Source of the DNA: Artemia franciscana | Lineage: Eukaryota > Arthropoda > Branchiopoda > Anostraca > Artemiidae | Assembly (NCBI RefSeq): GCF_032884065.1 | Contig: NC_088867.1 | Span: 53,588,968-53,652,967, forward strand | Length of the DNA stretch: 64,000 bases | Direction of reading: 5' to 3' | Shown here: one piece after another, positions 12,901-21,930 of the stretch | How positions within the stretch are numbered: position 1 is the stretch's first letter | Layout of the letters: every line of letters starts with the position of its first letter | Program-made: the position numbers and the translations under genes | The notes under the pieces: generated by a model | What the model saw: only the letters and a program-made list of their open reading frames with translations | Told to the model about the DNA's origin: nothing | The model's database searches: none

Positions 12901-15900
12901 TGAGAAATCAATGGGATATATACTAGTTTTTTCGTTTCTGTAAAAAAAAAACATTTTTGGGACTTTATTATTTGGTGTTTCAGGGATTAGATGATTTGCC
13001 GAGAGATTGGGTAACGTTTACACAATATTAGTGAGATGTTTATTAAGCTCTTTGGCTGTCTGTTCAGGCAGTTCATCCAGTAGAAAATCTTACACGAACA
13101 CGAACATCGAACATCGGCATTCATACACAATCGACATTCGGCCTACTCCTTTCACTGTCTTGAACCATTGCCGAGGTTTGCTCTGTTTTAAGCAATTTAA
13201 TTTATTCTTACCATAGCGAGAAATAGCACGATGTATTTCTTTCTTTTTTGTTTACGGAGGGCTATAGCATCGTCTTTCTTTCCAAGGGAAAAAATCTGTA
13301 GTTTTATTTGGATTAGCCCTTTTATTTTTTTATCTTTTCATTAATGCACGTTTTATCTGGGGATCTTACCTTCTTGGTAACCTCTAGGAAATATTTTTGG
13401 TAATTTGTCATAAAATTTGTTTGAAACAAGCTAACCTTTGAGTTAAGATTCACACACAAAACAACATCATCCAAACTCTTAGACGAAATCCAAGATCCAA
13501 AATCAAAGGGACTCTGACTTGTTATTGATGGGTAAGAAAATTCAGAAAGTTAGTAATTATTTTTACCAGCAGTAGTATCAAATGTAGCATCAAATTACAG
13601 TAATCACCGAGGGGGGAGTGGTTAGTTGGAGTATTATAAAAGGTTTCAAGATTGGCTGGTACAAATAGCCTCCAAACTAGTACCGCCTTTTGTAGTATGG
13701 AAATCAACAATTAAAATCAACACTAGTCAAGTGTACATATTCAACTATGTGCCATGTGTTGTCAACTCTGGAGTTTCTACAAGGATAAATCCTTAGATTG
13801 CTCCAAGCTGCTATTTAACGTAATTTAAGGTAATTAACCTTCTGATCTTTGTACAGATAAATAAGACTAAGCTCGTTTGTGTTTCCTGCTATAAAAATTT
13901 TAGCATTGGGCTACTTTGTCGTCACAAAGTTAAGACTTGCCTGTAGCCCATAATGAAAATTACGATGAGAACAAGCAGTCTGTCCGAGTGCATCATAAAA
14001 TGAGAAAATGATTAAATTACTGCGAAACCGAGGCAGGGATTTGGGCTTAATAGATAGCCAAATGATTTCATCACAATCACCTAGTTCTGCCAGTTGGATA
14101 AGAATAGGAGATAGAAATTCTTTGCCAAAATCATTGCTCCTCCCCCTTCCTTCCCCAATGGGTGGTCAACCAGGCGTAGATTTAAAAACTTCTGAGAACT
14201 AGTCATTTTTATGAGATCTGGATTTTGTGCCTGGACTTCAGTAGCTGCAATTACATCATGGTTCCATCTTGCTGCTGTTTCTAACTCAAATAAATTTTCA
14301 AAATTCAAACTTTCAGCGTTCGTAAGGAAGAAAACTGGGAAATGACAATGATTTTTTTTTTTATCAAACTCTTTAATAACAGATTTATTCAAAAAAACTT
14401 TACTCTGAGGTAGCTTCGGCGGGGTTTAAGTAATAAGTCTAATGCTGAAAGGGGTGAAAACTTCTCCTAAAGTGGAAAATTATCTTTTGGAGCATTTTAG
14501 GAAGGTTTGTTATTAGGCCCAAACTCGCCACCCTTGACAAAAGGACCAGTAAGCCGAGAGGGGAGGAGGCTCACTTTTGAAAGCTGGGAGTAAATTGAAA
14601 GAGCTCTGAGTAAAATTTTCCTCTATTAAAGGGAGTTAAACTACATCTTATACCTGAACATTCACGGTGAATCTGTGCAGCTTTAACTGGTCAATCACTC
14701 CTAAAAAGAGAAAAAATCTTTACATTATTAGAGTGAAACAGGGGGGGGAGGAAGCGGGAATGGAATTTGGAGGAGTAGCTGGGGGCAGACGGAGGGTGGT
14801 ATAGAATGGATATTGAAGTGTTCAAAGTTGGAGACTGGTATGGAAAACAGGACCTGGGATTCAAGAGAATAGAAGGGTAGGCACGCCAAAGGGGTAATTG
14901 ATATTGCTTTGTAGGGCAGGCATATTGCAAGCAGGCATTGTTATATGATCTTTGGACTATTTTGAGCAAAATGGCTATCTCAAAATTTTGATTTGATGCA
15001 TATGGGGAAAAGAGGGCATGCAGGGTGGGGGCTAGTTGCCCTCCGATCACTTTTGACTCTAAAATAGGATATAAAACTTTCAACTTCTAGTCAAATTCAA
15101 TATACCGAAATCGACATTTTGCATCACGTTTTGCTCTGATTAACTCTTGGTTTTTCCAGACTTTGCATAATTTATTTGGTTAAACTTCAAATACTAGAAA
15201 ATAAAACAGTATGTAGAAAATTCGATTACATAAATGAATATTCAGGAAACCCAGATTTAAAATCACTCAGGATAAAGAAAGGCAGGACAAAAGTCTTTCT
15301 TTCTTTTAAATTATGCCTGATTAAATCCTTTTTATGCAAGAGAGTGCGCATATTGTCATATTATCAGCTTTGTTGGTCCCCAGCCTATTATGTTCTCTTT
15401 TTTCTTCCTTTTGGTGAGTTTGTTTAGTCGATAACGGTTGTTAAAAAAATGGAAGATTTTATCGCATTATTCTATTTTTTATGCTTGTTAATTAATTTTT
15501 AAATTTCTTTTTCCATATCCTCCTTTGAATTAAATTAAATAAAAAAAACAAGGTTTTTTACCGGAAAGTAAGGAGCGACATTAAAACTTAAAAGGAACAG
15601 AAATTACTTCGTATATGAAACGGGCTGCTTCCTCATCAACGCCCCGCTCTTTACGCTAAAGTCTGACTCACTCTCTTAACTTTACTTTTTAAAACAGTAT
15701 AAAAAACAGTAAGCTTTCGTAATTGTGCTCCCCTCCTGCCAAGGAGGACCTTACCTCCAGAGGCACCATCTGGCACTTTGATTGTATTTCTAGCGTCGTT
15801 TGCTATGGTTTAATTGTTCAAACTTGACAATGACTACAAAAAGTTTCTGTCTAGTAGTTTATATGGTTAAATTTTTTTTTTCTTGCAGATTGTTAGCATA

Positions 15901-16047
15901 TTGCTGACATATATCGTGATACTGGTCCAACTTAGAGGAAGTATAGCCCATACAAACTTATATGAAGAAGCAACAAGAATTGCCAATAATTTAACACGAA
16001 CTATTCAAAATATGGCAAACGATTCTCAAATTTCATTCGAGAACTAA
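2996..16047 (+). CDS. Gustatory receptor family (7tm_7) chemoreceptor gene, three exons
   Basis: Exons 2996-3937, 7752-7910 and 15889-16047 join to 419 codons plus a stop, a normal length for arthropod gustatory receptors. Both introns are phase 0 with good sites (GCG|GTAAGT, TTCAAG|GCA, ACT|GTAAGT, TTGCAG|ATT). Likely membrane segments: about residues 47-68, 81-104, 139-161, 172-201, 250-270, 287-308 and 368-382. The family's C-terminal signature TYhhhhhQF appears as TYIVILVQL at residues 374-382, with the final F replaced by L, and the preceding exon carries the usual pre-TM7 block (PTAAGFFNFN). Insect members are ligand-gated cation channels for tastants or other chemicals; the ligand cannot be told from sequence. 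The start ATG is preceded by an in-frame stop, and FPLVFLCRCLGLLTI is a typical N-terminus. No frameshift or internal stop was found, so it appears intact. Confidence 0.9.
5190..5905 (-). repeat. F2 family copy
   Basis: This is homologous to 21960-22735 (same orientation) and 25260-26090 (opposite orientation). Shared landmarks are the block around GACCCAGTGGTTGTAAATTG-like sequence at 5485, the line GCCCTTTTTAAGTTACCAAA, the GAACAAAATGGC complement, and the terminal G-rich block ending in GAAGGGGGCGC. Open frames within it are not conserved between copies, so it is treated as non-coding. Confidence 0.75.
6196..6814. mobile_element. PIF/Harbinger-type element remnant (619 bp)
   Basis: The ends are inverted repeats: GGCCATTCGCATGGGGCTTA at the left and, on the reverse strand from 6814, GGCCATTCACACGGGGCTTA (18 of 20 identical). 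A MADF-domain ORF lies inside on the reverse strand. PIF/Harbinger elements typically carry a transposase plus a MADF/Myb-like DNA-binding protein; here no transposase (DDE) sequence remains, so the copy is non-autonomous. A 3-bp TSD could not be settled: the left flank has TAA and the right flank has TTA at slightly different offsets. Confidence 0.65.
6447..6629 (-). pseudogene. MADF-domain fragment of a Harbinger second ORF
   Basis: The 60-residue open frame contains the MADF pattern: an acidic helix followed by RRFLYDKTKKNYKN, a short gap, then N-x-W-E-x-I (about residues 30-56). MADF domains are Myb/SANT-like DNA-binding modules found in arthropod transcription factors and in the accessory protein of PIF/Harbinger transposons. 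Its position between Harbinger-like inverted repeats favours the transposon origin. It is too short to be a complete protein and has no adjoining transposase, so it is probably a relic. Confidence 0.6.
7752..7910 (+). CDS. Receptor exon 2 (residues 315-367)
   Basis: The 159-bp phase-0/phase-0 exon sits inside a longer open frame. It begins after TTTCAAG and ends before GTAAGTGTG. It encodes the intracellular region before TM7, with FQLILFCNQMH and the hydrophobic block PTAAGFFNFNKQMV, which matches the pre-TM7 pattern of gustatory receptors. The upstream part of that open frame (7656-7751) is intron. Confidence 0.87.
8140..8800. repeat. F2 family copy (diverged)
   Basis: It carries the F2 core: a poly-T run, then AACTGAAAGTAAGGAGCG, ACGAACAGAAATTAATCCGT and TTTACGCTAAAGTTTGACTC. 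A partial inverted counterpart follows (TTTCGCGTGAAAAGCAAGGT, near 8378), and then a C-rich GGAAA/TTTCC block at 8480-8780. It is non-coding. Confidence 0.7.
8838..9280 (-). mobile_element. 3' end of a LINE with TGAT tail
   Basis: On the reverse strand the sequence ends in a short (TGAT)n-like tail (AATCAATCAATCATTTTATT on the plus strand), the kind of microsatellite tail seen on CR1/L2-like LINEs. Upstream on that strand the sequence resembles the C-terminal end of a LINE ORF2, but it is full of stops. The boundaries are approximate. Confidence 0.4.
9735..10865 (+). repeat. Direct duplication, two units of about 0.5 kb
   Basis: Unit 1 (about 9735-10215) and unit 2 (about 10303-10865) align through most of their length. 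Shared blocks include CAAATCTCTTTGA, AATTCACCTGCAT, TTTCAATGGTTTCCCTAA, AACTCTGGTCA and ATTTGATG. Unit 2 has an extra ~80 bp near 10640-10715. The divergence indicates an old tandem duplication in intron 2. It is non-coding. Confidence 0.75.
10903..11536. repeat. Foldback element
   Basis: The left arm (10903-11160) is the inverted counterpart of the right arm (about 11275-11536). Examples are AAAGAGCTTCATTAAGC against GCTTAATGAAGCTCTTTACT, and AGTCAAACTCAAACCGAGCG against GTTTTGAGTTTGACTCGGCT. The right-arm segment 11190-11395 recurs at 61880-62110. There is no ORF. Confidence 0.75.
11555..12300 (+). repeat. F2 family copy
   Basis: This is collinear with 25370-26095. It has a GGAAAATGTCTGTACACTTC block, GCAGCCCTTCTCCTGGGGAC, GACCACTGGGTCGATACGAT, the TTTTAGGGGGTGTTTTTCCC line and the terminal CAGTTCGTTACAACGTACTA. 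It is non-coding. Confidence 0.8.
12430..14400 (-). pseudogene. Decayed CR1/L2-like LINE (endonuclease and RT remains)
   Basis: Read on the reverse strand, 14392-14081 keeps the start of an AP-type endonuclease: TNAESLNFENLFELE, then a D-V-I-A-A-T-E segment where the family has its catalytic glutamate, then GGGAMILA. Further on (about 14080-13880) IIWLSIKPKSLPRF and the N-A-x-I-F-I-A-G-x-T-N segment fit the next endonuclease motifs. About 12970-12480 resembles an RT fingers/palm region (IDFSIDLNKAFTG and similar), with stops and frame changes. It lies antisense within intron 2 of the receptor. It is clearly inactive. Confidence 0.6.
14900..15790. repeat. F2 pieces near the end of intron 2
   Basis: Bases 14900-15090 match the F2 block around GAGCAAAATGGCTATCTCAA. 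Bases 15540-15760 match the F2 hairpin core (AAGTAAGGAGCGACATTAAA, ATTACTTCGTATATGAAACG, CGCTCTTTACGCTAAAG). The stretch 15100-15535 between them is AT-rich sequence I do not recognise. Confidence 0.65.
15889..16047 (+). CDS. Receptor exon 3 (residues 368-419, stop)
   Basis: The exon begins after TCTTGCAG with IVSILLTYIVILVQL, the seventh membrane helix with the family signature T-Y...Q, followed by a ~37-residue polar tail ending in SFEN and TAA at 16045-16047. The exon boundary just before the TY motif is the position of the conserved last phase-0 intron in arthropod gustatory receptors. Confidence 0.9.
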   Translation: MVSILLTYIVILVQLRGSIAHTNLYEEATRIANNLTRTIQNMANDSQISFEN

Positions 16048-16910
16048 TTCAATTTTGTTTGTTACGATTGTCAAGTTGACTGTTATGATTGTCATGGTTG
16101 TAATTTTGTCTATTATTATGTTATGACAATTTATCAATTTTGTCTATTATTATCAACTTTATGCGTGCTTCCGTAACAGGAAATACAATACTATTGAAAA
16201 TGTTGCCCAATCAGCATGTTTTCAAGCACCAGCAGAGATTCGATCAGATATATGTTTCACAAAACTATCAAAAAGAGCTGCCGAATTTTGTTTTTTGGGG
16301 AGGGGAGGGGCCTTTAATGTGAGATTCAAAAATATAAAATATCCAGGATTTCTGAAAAATTAAACTTTTAAATTTCTTGATTTGATAAAAGATTCAAACC
16401 AACTCTAGCATGAGCAATTTTTATTTGTAGGTTTAGCCGTAGATATTTTGATCCGATAAATGTTGTTTTAATTCTTTTTAATGTTACCACTAAAGGAAAC
16501 TTTTTGAGGGGTAATCATAGTTTTATCTTAACTTCCTCGTAAAAATCGTTCAAATTCAAATTTCTAATTCAGAAGTTGAACTTTGGCTCTCCTTTAATTG
16601 AAACTGAAAGGATTGATTGATTAAATATTTCCAGGAATCATTAGCAAAATAATACAATGAAGACATGCAACACTTGGGTAGGTCTGCTAAATTCAGTCCT
16701 GGAAGAGCTTACAAACATATTTGATGTAACAGCGTGACGGATTCTTATACGGGTTTTTTAACAAAACTATCAGATTTCCAATGTATTTACCTCTTGTTCT
16801 CAATAAAGAATATTTTCTTTCACGTGTATTTTATTGAATATTAAGTTGATATTAAAATAAATATTAAACATTAAACGGTTTTACAGGATTTTCTTCGACT
16901 TTTTACTTAA
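16048..16910 (+). other. 3' flank / probable 3' UTR of the receptor gene
   Basis: This is AT-rich and free of recognised repeats. The phrase TTTTGTCTATTATTAT occurs twice close together (about 16100-16155). A polyadenylation signal AATAAA stands at 16802-16807, 755 bp after the stop, and is the most likely end signal. Other A-rich matches exist, so the true 3' end needs transcript data. Confidence 0.4.
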
Positions 16911-16924
16911 CTTTAATTCATCAG

Positions 16925-17800
16925 AAGCTTCAATTGTACTAGAAACTCTGACACATTAGTTTTAAGGAACAATATCAAAATATCATTTACTGTATTCAAT
17001 TTAATATTATCAGAAACTGCACAATATACTCAGCGCCTCAGGGAACGCAAAATCTGGCTGAACAGACCATTATTTAATAGCATTAGATTGATTATGGATT
17101 TGACGTAAAAGCTGTAATCTGTTCTAATGGCTCCTAAATTGTTCTTGACGAATTTTCAAGGGATGCAAGGTTTCATTGGAGGCTAGGAGAGTTGTTTCGC
17201 CCCCCCTACCGTTATTTTACTCTTAAACTGCCCCTGGTTTATGGACACCCATAGCAAGATTAATATTTTGGTAGATGTCAAGTGATTATTTTCTTGTTCT
17301 TTTTTTAACTGAATGGAAAATTGTGGCGCTGTCTGTAAAATCACTGAATGATTCGGTACAACCGGTACATTTATTAACCGAGATCAAGATTAAGGTACAC
17401 ATGAATGTGAGTATTTTCATGTTTTTTATTTAGTTGTACTAAATGTACTAAGTTGTAGAAAACTTTAATTGTACTAGAAACTCCGACACATTGTTTTTTA
17501 GGAACAATGTCAAAATATCATTTATTATATTCAATTTCACAAGCCCTCATCTTGGAGTGGAGTTTTCAATTGCAATAAAACATATCAAAAATTGCACAAT
17601 ATGCTCAGCGCCTTAGGGAACGCAAAATCTGGATGAGCAGACCATCATTTAACAGCATTAAATTGATTATGGATTTGACGTAAAAGCTGTAATCTGTTCT
17701 AATACCTCCTAAATCGTTGTTGATGAATTTTTCAGGGGATGCAAGGTTTCATTAAATGCTGGGAGAGTTGCTTAAACCCATTCTATGTGATTTTAATCGG
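16925..17800 (+). repeat. Two direct ~300-bp repeats
   Basis: Bases 16928-17205 and 17460-17785 are near copies. Shared text includes TTGTACTAGAAACTC, CTCAGCGCCT, GGGAACGCAAAATCTGG, ATTATGGATTTGACGTAAAA and GGATGCAAGGTTTCATT. They flank a left foldback arm (17190-17330) that matches 19405-19550 inverted. No ORF is supported. Confidence 0.75.
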
Positions 17801-17825
17801 CTCTGCCCGTTGCAGGTTTTTTTTT

Positions 17826-17866
17826 AAATAAAGTGAATTTGAATTTGAATTGAATTTGAATAAACA
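17826..17866 (+). repeat. LINE-like microsatellite tail (GAATTT)n
   Basis: AAATAAAGTGAATTTGAATT continues in imperfect TTGAAT repeats. Poly(A)-signal-like AATAAA followed by such a tail is typical of jockey/CR1-type LINE 3' ends. The preceding 40 bp may be the LINE 3' UTR. Confidence 0.4.
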
Positions 17867-18479
17867 CATTGTTTCAAGCAAATACAGTTTCCTACTTTGG
17901 CAAAAAGACAGCACAGTTTCCAATATAAAAACAGTGGTGGAGTTTTTTGTATATCCTAAAAGGTCTTTAGAATTTAAATTACTTACAAATAAGTAAAGAT
18001 AAAGAGATGTACAAAGTTCTTAAGTTGTAAAAACGAAGCGTTTTTCAAGCAAAAAGTGGGTAGGCTAATTAAATACGAGTCTTTACGCCAGCTTTCAACC
18101 TGGGTATTTATCCATAAAAAAGCTTATTTTTAACGTTCTTACGGTGAAATTTCTAAATTTTAAAGATTTGCCCAACAAAAGTCAATAGTTTTACCACTTT
18201 CGGGGTATAAATATCACTTTAAATTTTAGAAGTCATCAAATTTGCTGGATGTGCTTTTCGACGGTATGCCAATTTTTCTTTCTTGACTGACCATCTTGAC
18301 AAACTTTGAATGTCTTCCCAAAGAACGCTGATTTTTAATGAAAAAAAAAACCTTTTGATTGCTCACACGTATACCCTCATAAGAATATAGGAAGAAACTG
18401 CTACGTGTGCCTATCCTTTAGTCTTAAAATAAGATGCTATGGTAAAGCAAGATATTTTAATTTGACATTAAAGTCTTAC

Positions 18480-18770
18480 TCTACTCTAAAGTCCTGCCAA
18501 TTCCCCTAAAAATTTCCCCAGAGAAAATCATCCCCCCGGAAGCTCTCCCTAGGGAAACTTTCCTTGCTAAATCCCCCTTTCCCCGAAAAAAACTCCAACA
18601 TGTAAAATTTAACAACCAAAGGGAACTGATAAAAAGAATTAAGAAAAGAAGTGATTTTGGAATGTTCAACATAAAGTCTAAATTATATGTACAATCAGAG
18701 CCTTCGCGCATGGGGGGAGGGTAGAAGCCCTTCCCCCTTGCAATGAAACTCCGCTGTCATGAAACTCCAC
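18480..18770. repeat. F2-like C-rich fragment
   Basis: This resembles the C-rich ends of F2 copies (repeated CCCC-GGAAA-CTCC motifs and GGGGGAGGGTAGAAGCCCTT). It is short and diverged. Bases 17870-18480 before it show nothing recognisable beyond AT-rich sequence. Confidence 0.45.
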
Positions 18771-18784
18771 GATTTTTCTGTCGC

Positions 18785-19460
18785 AACCTAAATTATTTAT
18801 TCGGCTAAATAAAGACCGCAAAAATACTGACATGTCTCCCACCAAAATCTCAATCTTGATTTGTAAACACAGCTGTTTTACCGACTAATGACCCGCTTTT
18901 ATGGATTGTGCCACAATTTTCCATTCGGTCCAGTAAAGCGCATGAAAACACTGACATGATATACAACGAAATCTCAGTCGGTAAATGCAGCGGTTTTACC
19001 GACCTGTGTAGTGATTTTAAGAATGGTTTCACTATTTTCCATTCAGTTAAATAAATAACATGAAAATACTGACATAACAACAAATGACACCTCGATTTAG
19101 GCTGGTAGAGACAGCGGTTTTACCGACTTGTGTTGTGAACTTACGGACGACACCACATTTTTCCATTCAATTCAGTAAAAAACCTGAAAATAACGACATA
19201 ATATCTACCAAATATTCAGTATAGGCTGGTAAATGCGGCAGTTTTACCAACTCGTGTCGTGACTTTATGGACGGTGCCAAAGTTTTTCATTCGGCTAAAT
19301 AAAGGACATGAAAATATTGATCTCAGTTGGTAGATTCAGCGGTTTTACTGACTGTAAAAAATGGGTGAAAACCTCAGTCGGCTAAATAAAGAACATGAAA
19401 ATACCGTACCACAATTTTCCATTCAGTCAAGAAAAATACCAAGAAAATAATCACTTGACA
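18785..19460 (+). repeat. Tandem satellite, ~118-132 bp unit, about five copies
   Basis: The anchor (T/C)(C/T)ATTC followed by GG/AG(C/T)-x-AAATAAA recurs near 18797, 18921, 19039, 19161, 19287 and 19419. Each unit also has GCGGTTTTACCGACT, itself partly palindromic, and a CATGAAAATA-CTGACAT segment. Units are 70-85 percent alike by eye. It encodes no protein. Confidence 0.8.
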
Positions 19461-19559
19461 TCTACCAGAATATTAATCTTGATATGGGTGTCCATTAACC
19501 AGGGGTAGTTCCAGAGTAAAATCACGGCGGGGGGGCAATTTAACAAGGACACCAACAAT

Positions 19560-19945
19560 TGACATAAAATTGACATTTTAAAATAATAAAAGTAACAAAT
19601 TAAGAAAAAATTATTTTATTTCTAAAATAAAGAGTACAAACAAGAAAAAAACAAGGAAGGGAGACACCAAAAACAAATCTTGTGTGTGTTTGGGGGGGGG
19701 TCCTCATCCCGTGGATCTGTCAGTGCTAGGAATGCTAAATTTGGTCCATGGCTTATGGAGAAAATTTCATTATGGAACACAACTTCAGCAGCACCTCCAA
19801 AGTTCGAAAAAAGTTTGAAGCCTTACAGGAATTGTATGTCTTCTTTACAGGTTGAATAGAACTAGTTATTACTTAAAAACGAGCCGTTAGTTCAGAGTAC
19901 TGAATCAACACCGAATCTTAAGAATCAGTCAATGACAAGATGGAC
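19560..19945. other. Unassigned AT-rich sequence
   Basis: After the foldback end there is an A-rich tract (19580-19640) and a GTGTGTGTTTGGGGGGGGG run near 19681. No gene or named repeat is recognised. Confidence 0.4.
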
Positions 19946-20545
19946 GTTCAGGTAAGAGAGTTTGACGGCGACGAAGGTTTCTATAGAAAAGATTCAGGCT
20001 GAGCAGCTTGATCTAGTTACTGGGGACGGAAAACTCAGGGTGAGACGCGAAATATATATATGCTCTCGTCCGAGACTGATCAGATAGGGAGAAAAATTGA
20101 AGCATCAAAAGCAGCAGTGGAAAACGTTTGGTTCATTAGCTAAAGACAAGTTCCAACTTCCTAGACACAAAAAACATCCTAGACATCCACCTGCTAATTA
20201 TTCAGAAGCAAATTCTGACCTTGGAGCTGACTCGCTGGATGGAAAAATGGACATTAGCTATAAAAGCCTTTCCAAAGTCATAAAGATGTTTCCGAAGAAA
20301 AACCTAGATCCCATGGAAATCACGTTAGAGGTTTTCCCAGGAATGAGGTCAAAAGCTATAAATTCATTGATCACACCATCTTTGAGGACGTGTTTCTGGA
20401 AATTTATGGCCAAACCGATAATTCCGACTCTCTGGACAGTTTACCAGCGGATTGTGACAGCATCATCAACTCTGGCATGGCGAAAAGAAGTTTCAGCTGA
20501 TGAAATTGGTCATGACACATTTACGTACAACAATGGACGATGACT
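19946..20545 (+). pseudogene. Unidentified decayed coding-like sequence
   Basis: Several frames read like protein but are broken. Around 20010-20045 one frame gives AEQLDLVTGDGKLRVRRE. Around 20065-20145 another gives a charged stretch with IGRKIEASKAAVENVWF. At 20097-20543 an open frame of 148 codons runs through. From about 20355 a different frame gives KFIDHTIFEDVFLEIYGQT and DSLDSLPADCDSIINSGMA before a stop. The frame changes suggest small indels in a former ORF, either host pseudogene or transposon. I do not recognise the family. Confidence 0.3.
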
Positions 20546-20599
20546 GTTAACATCACCTCGTCATATGTGCTTTGAGACTGCTGAACCAAGACGTTTGAC

Positions 20600-20690
20600 T
20601 TCTTATATGGAATGTGCCTAACGAAGGTAACGAAGGTGTGCCTAACAAAGGTGTGAAAGTGTGGAATGTGCCTAACGGATTCCATACCAG
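20600..20690 (+). repeat. Short degenerate minisatellite
   Basis: GGAATGTGCCTAACGAAGGT and shorter variants (AACGAAGGTGTGCCTAAC, CAAAGGTGTGAAAGTG, GTGGAATGTGCCTAACGG) recur several times in 90 bp. Confidence 0.6.
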
Positions 20691-21252
20691 GGGTCGCCAA
20701 CTTGACTTCAGATACTGATGAATTGCATACAAGAAACTTTTTCATAAATTTTTCCAATGTAGGAGAGGAGGCTAACATGCATATTTGGGCCATGCTTGTC
20801 GGATTGCAATGATGTTGGTGTAGGAATGCAATGAGACGATTGCTGAGTGTAATGATATATTTCCAAGCCTTAGCACGGCCGAAAAAGCGATAATAAAGGT
20901 CTAGCTAATTCAGAACTGCAGCAATTATTGGTAAAATCAGATTTAATCTCAGAACCTGTGGATCTGGCTACATCAAGAAGCTGCAGAATGCAAAGCTCTT
21001 TTGGAGTCGAATAGTTTAGACGACCAAGGACAATTTTATGTCAATCAGGGAAATGAAGGACTTCTTTAACGGTGTCACCTAGATTCAAGAACTCAAAATA
21101 GATTTTAGCAAGAGCTCTAGTCTTTGCCTGTAGGTCTTGACCTGTAGGCTTGTAGGTCTATAGGTCATTACATTGCCTTCGTTGAATTTTACTGAAGGAA
21201 TTAAAGATCCCTTAGACGATATAAAGTATCTTCGAAAATTCTCAACCAGCTC
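20691..21252. other. Unassigned stretch
   Basis: No clear gene. A ~40-codon stretch near 20905-21020 reads as SELQQLLVKSDLISEP and on to a stop, which might be relic coding sequence. Around 21120-21170 the phrase TGTAGGTCT recurs four times. Confidence 0.25.
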
Positions 21253-21492
21253 TTAGAAGAGGTAATTTGAAGCTTCGTATTGAATCACTCCTGAATGGCC
21301 CTTAAGGATTGCCGAATTACGTGAACGCGTCATTACAAACTCTAATGAAATCAGGTCGTTTTCGCTCTTTGAGTGTATCAATTGCATATGTGCCTTTTTT
21401 GTTACCTTGATAGCAATTTCGCAGCGGGTGTTGAACCAAGGTTTGCCCCTGCTTACCCCCTTGATTCGTTTTGATGTGATATTGTTCGACAT
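21253..21492 (-). pseudogene. LINE ORF2 fragment (linker between endonuclease and RT)
   Basis: The 79-residue frame contains GKPWFNTRCEIAIKVTKKAH, the pattern (K-P-W-F/W-x-x-x-C, then basic helix) found between the endonuclease and RT domains of LINE proteins. It is isolated and on the opposite strand from the RT piece that follows, so it is a separate relic. Confidence 0.5.
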
Positions 21493-21594
21493 AGAGTCAA
21501 ATATAGCCTGATTGTTCTTTTCTGCAGCTTTCTTTGGGTCTTCATCAAGGAAGGCTCTCCGTTATTAAGAAGGAAGTGCGTTTCTTAAGGTATC

Positions 21595-21840
21595 ACAATC
21601 TCCAATTTTGTATTGCCAGATTTGTCTCTCGTGTTTACTGGGAAAGGAAGATTGTAGAGGCATTAGCCTGGTCTCTGTGAAAATCAAATTACTTAGTATA
21701 ATGATACTTTTTTATACTGAAAAATGCTGTAGACAAAGTTTTAAGAGAAGAGCAGTGTGGTTTGGAAAGGGCAGACCAAGTTTTCACTCTTAGGTTAATA
21801 AATGAGAAGTTCCTCAGTCATCAAAAGCCTTTCTTTTTTA
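21595..21840 (+). pseudogene. RTE-like LINE RT fragment
   Basis: Reading frames in this interval keep C-R-G-I-S-L-V-S (usual YRGISLLS), then in a shifted frame REEQCG (usual R-E-x-Q-C-G-F-R-K-G-R), DQVFTLRLINEKF and QKPFF. These are RT fingers motifs in correct order. The sequence stops where the F2 arm region begins. The next motif of the same family (F-x-D-Y-x-x-x-F-D-S) appears at 28110, after a 6-kb block of other elements. Confidence 0.55.
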
Positions 21841-21930
21841 TTTACAAACACACTATAAAAACACAAAAGAAAAAGTGGAATACATAAAAAATAAGAAACA
21901 ATTAGACAATAGAAATCATTTAAAACATTA

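Larger units (their letters stand above)
7911..15888 (+). other. Receptor intron 2 (8.0 kb), filled with repeats
   Basis: GT-AG intron with a strong pyrimidine tract (15871-15886). It contains, in order: F2 sequence, a reverse-strand LINE 3' end, a ~570-bp direct duplication, a foldback, another F2 copy, a reverse-strand decayed LINE and F2 pieces. The stretch 15100-15535 shows no recognised repeat or exon. Confidence 0.75.
17190..19550. repeat. Inverted repeat pair flanking a satellite
   Basis: Bases 17190-17330 and 19405-19550 are inverted copies: CCCCTGGTTTATGGACACCC at 17231 against the complement of GGGTGTCCATTAACCAGGGG at 19487. Both continue through AAGATTAATATT, GGTAGATGTCAAGTGATTAT and TGAATGGAAAATTGTGG. 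The right arm merges into the ~125-bp tandem array. The pair suggests the ends of one composite element or a rearranged satellite. Confidence 0.7.

Noticed and set aside
14691-15083. 130-codon reverse open frame
   Set aside because: It spans a G-rich stretch and F2 sequence; no motif and no conservation with other F2 copies.
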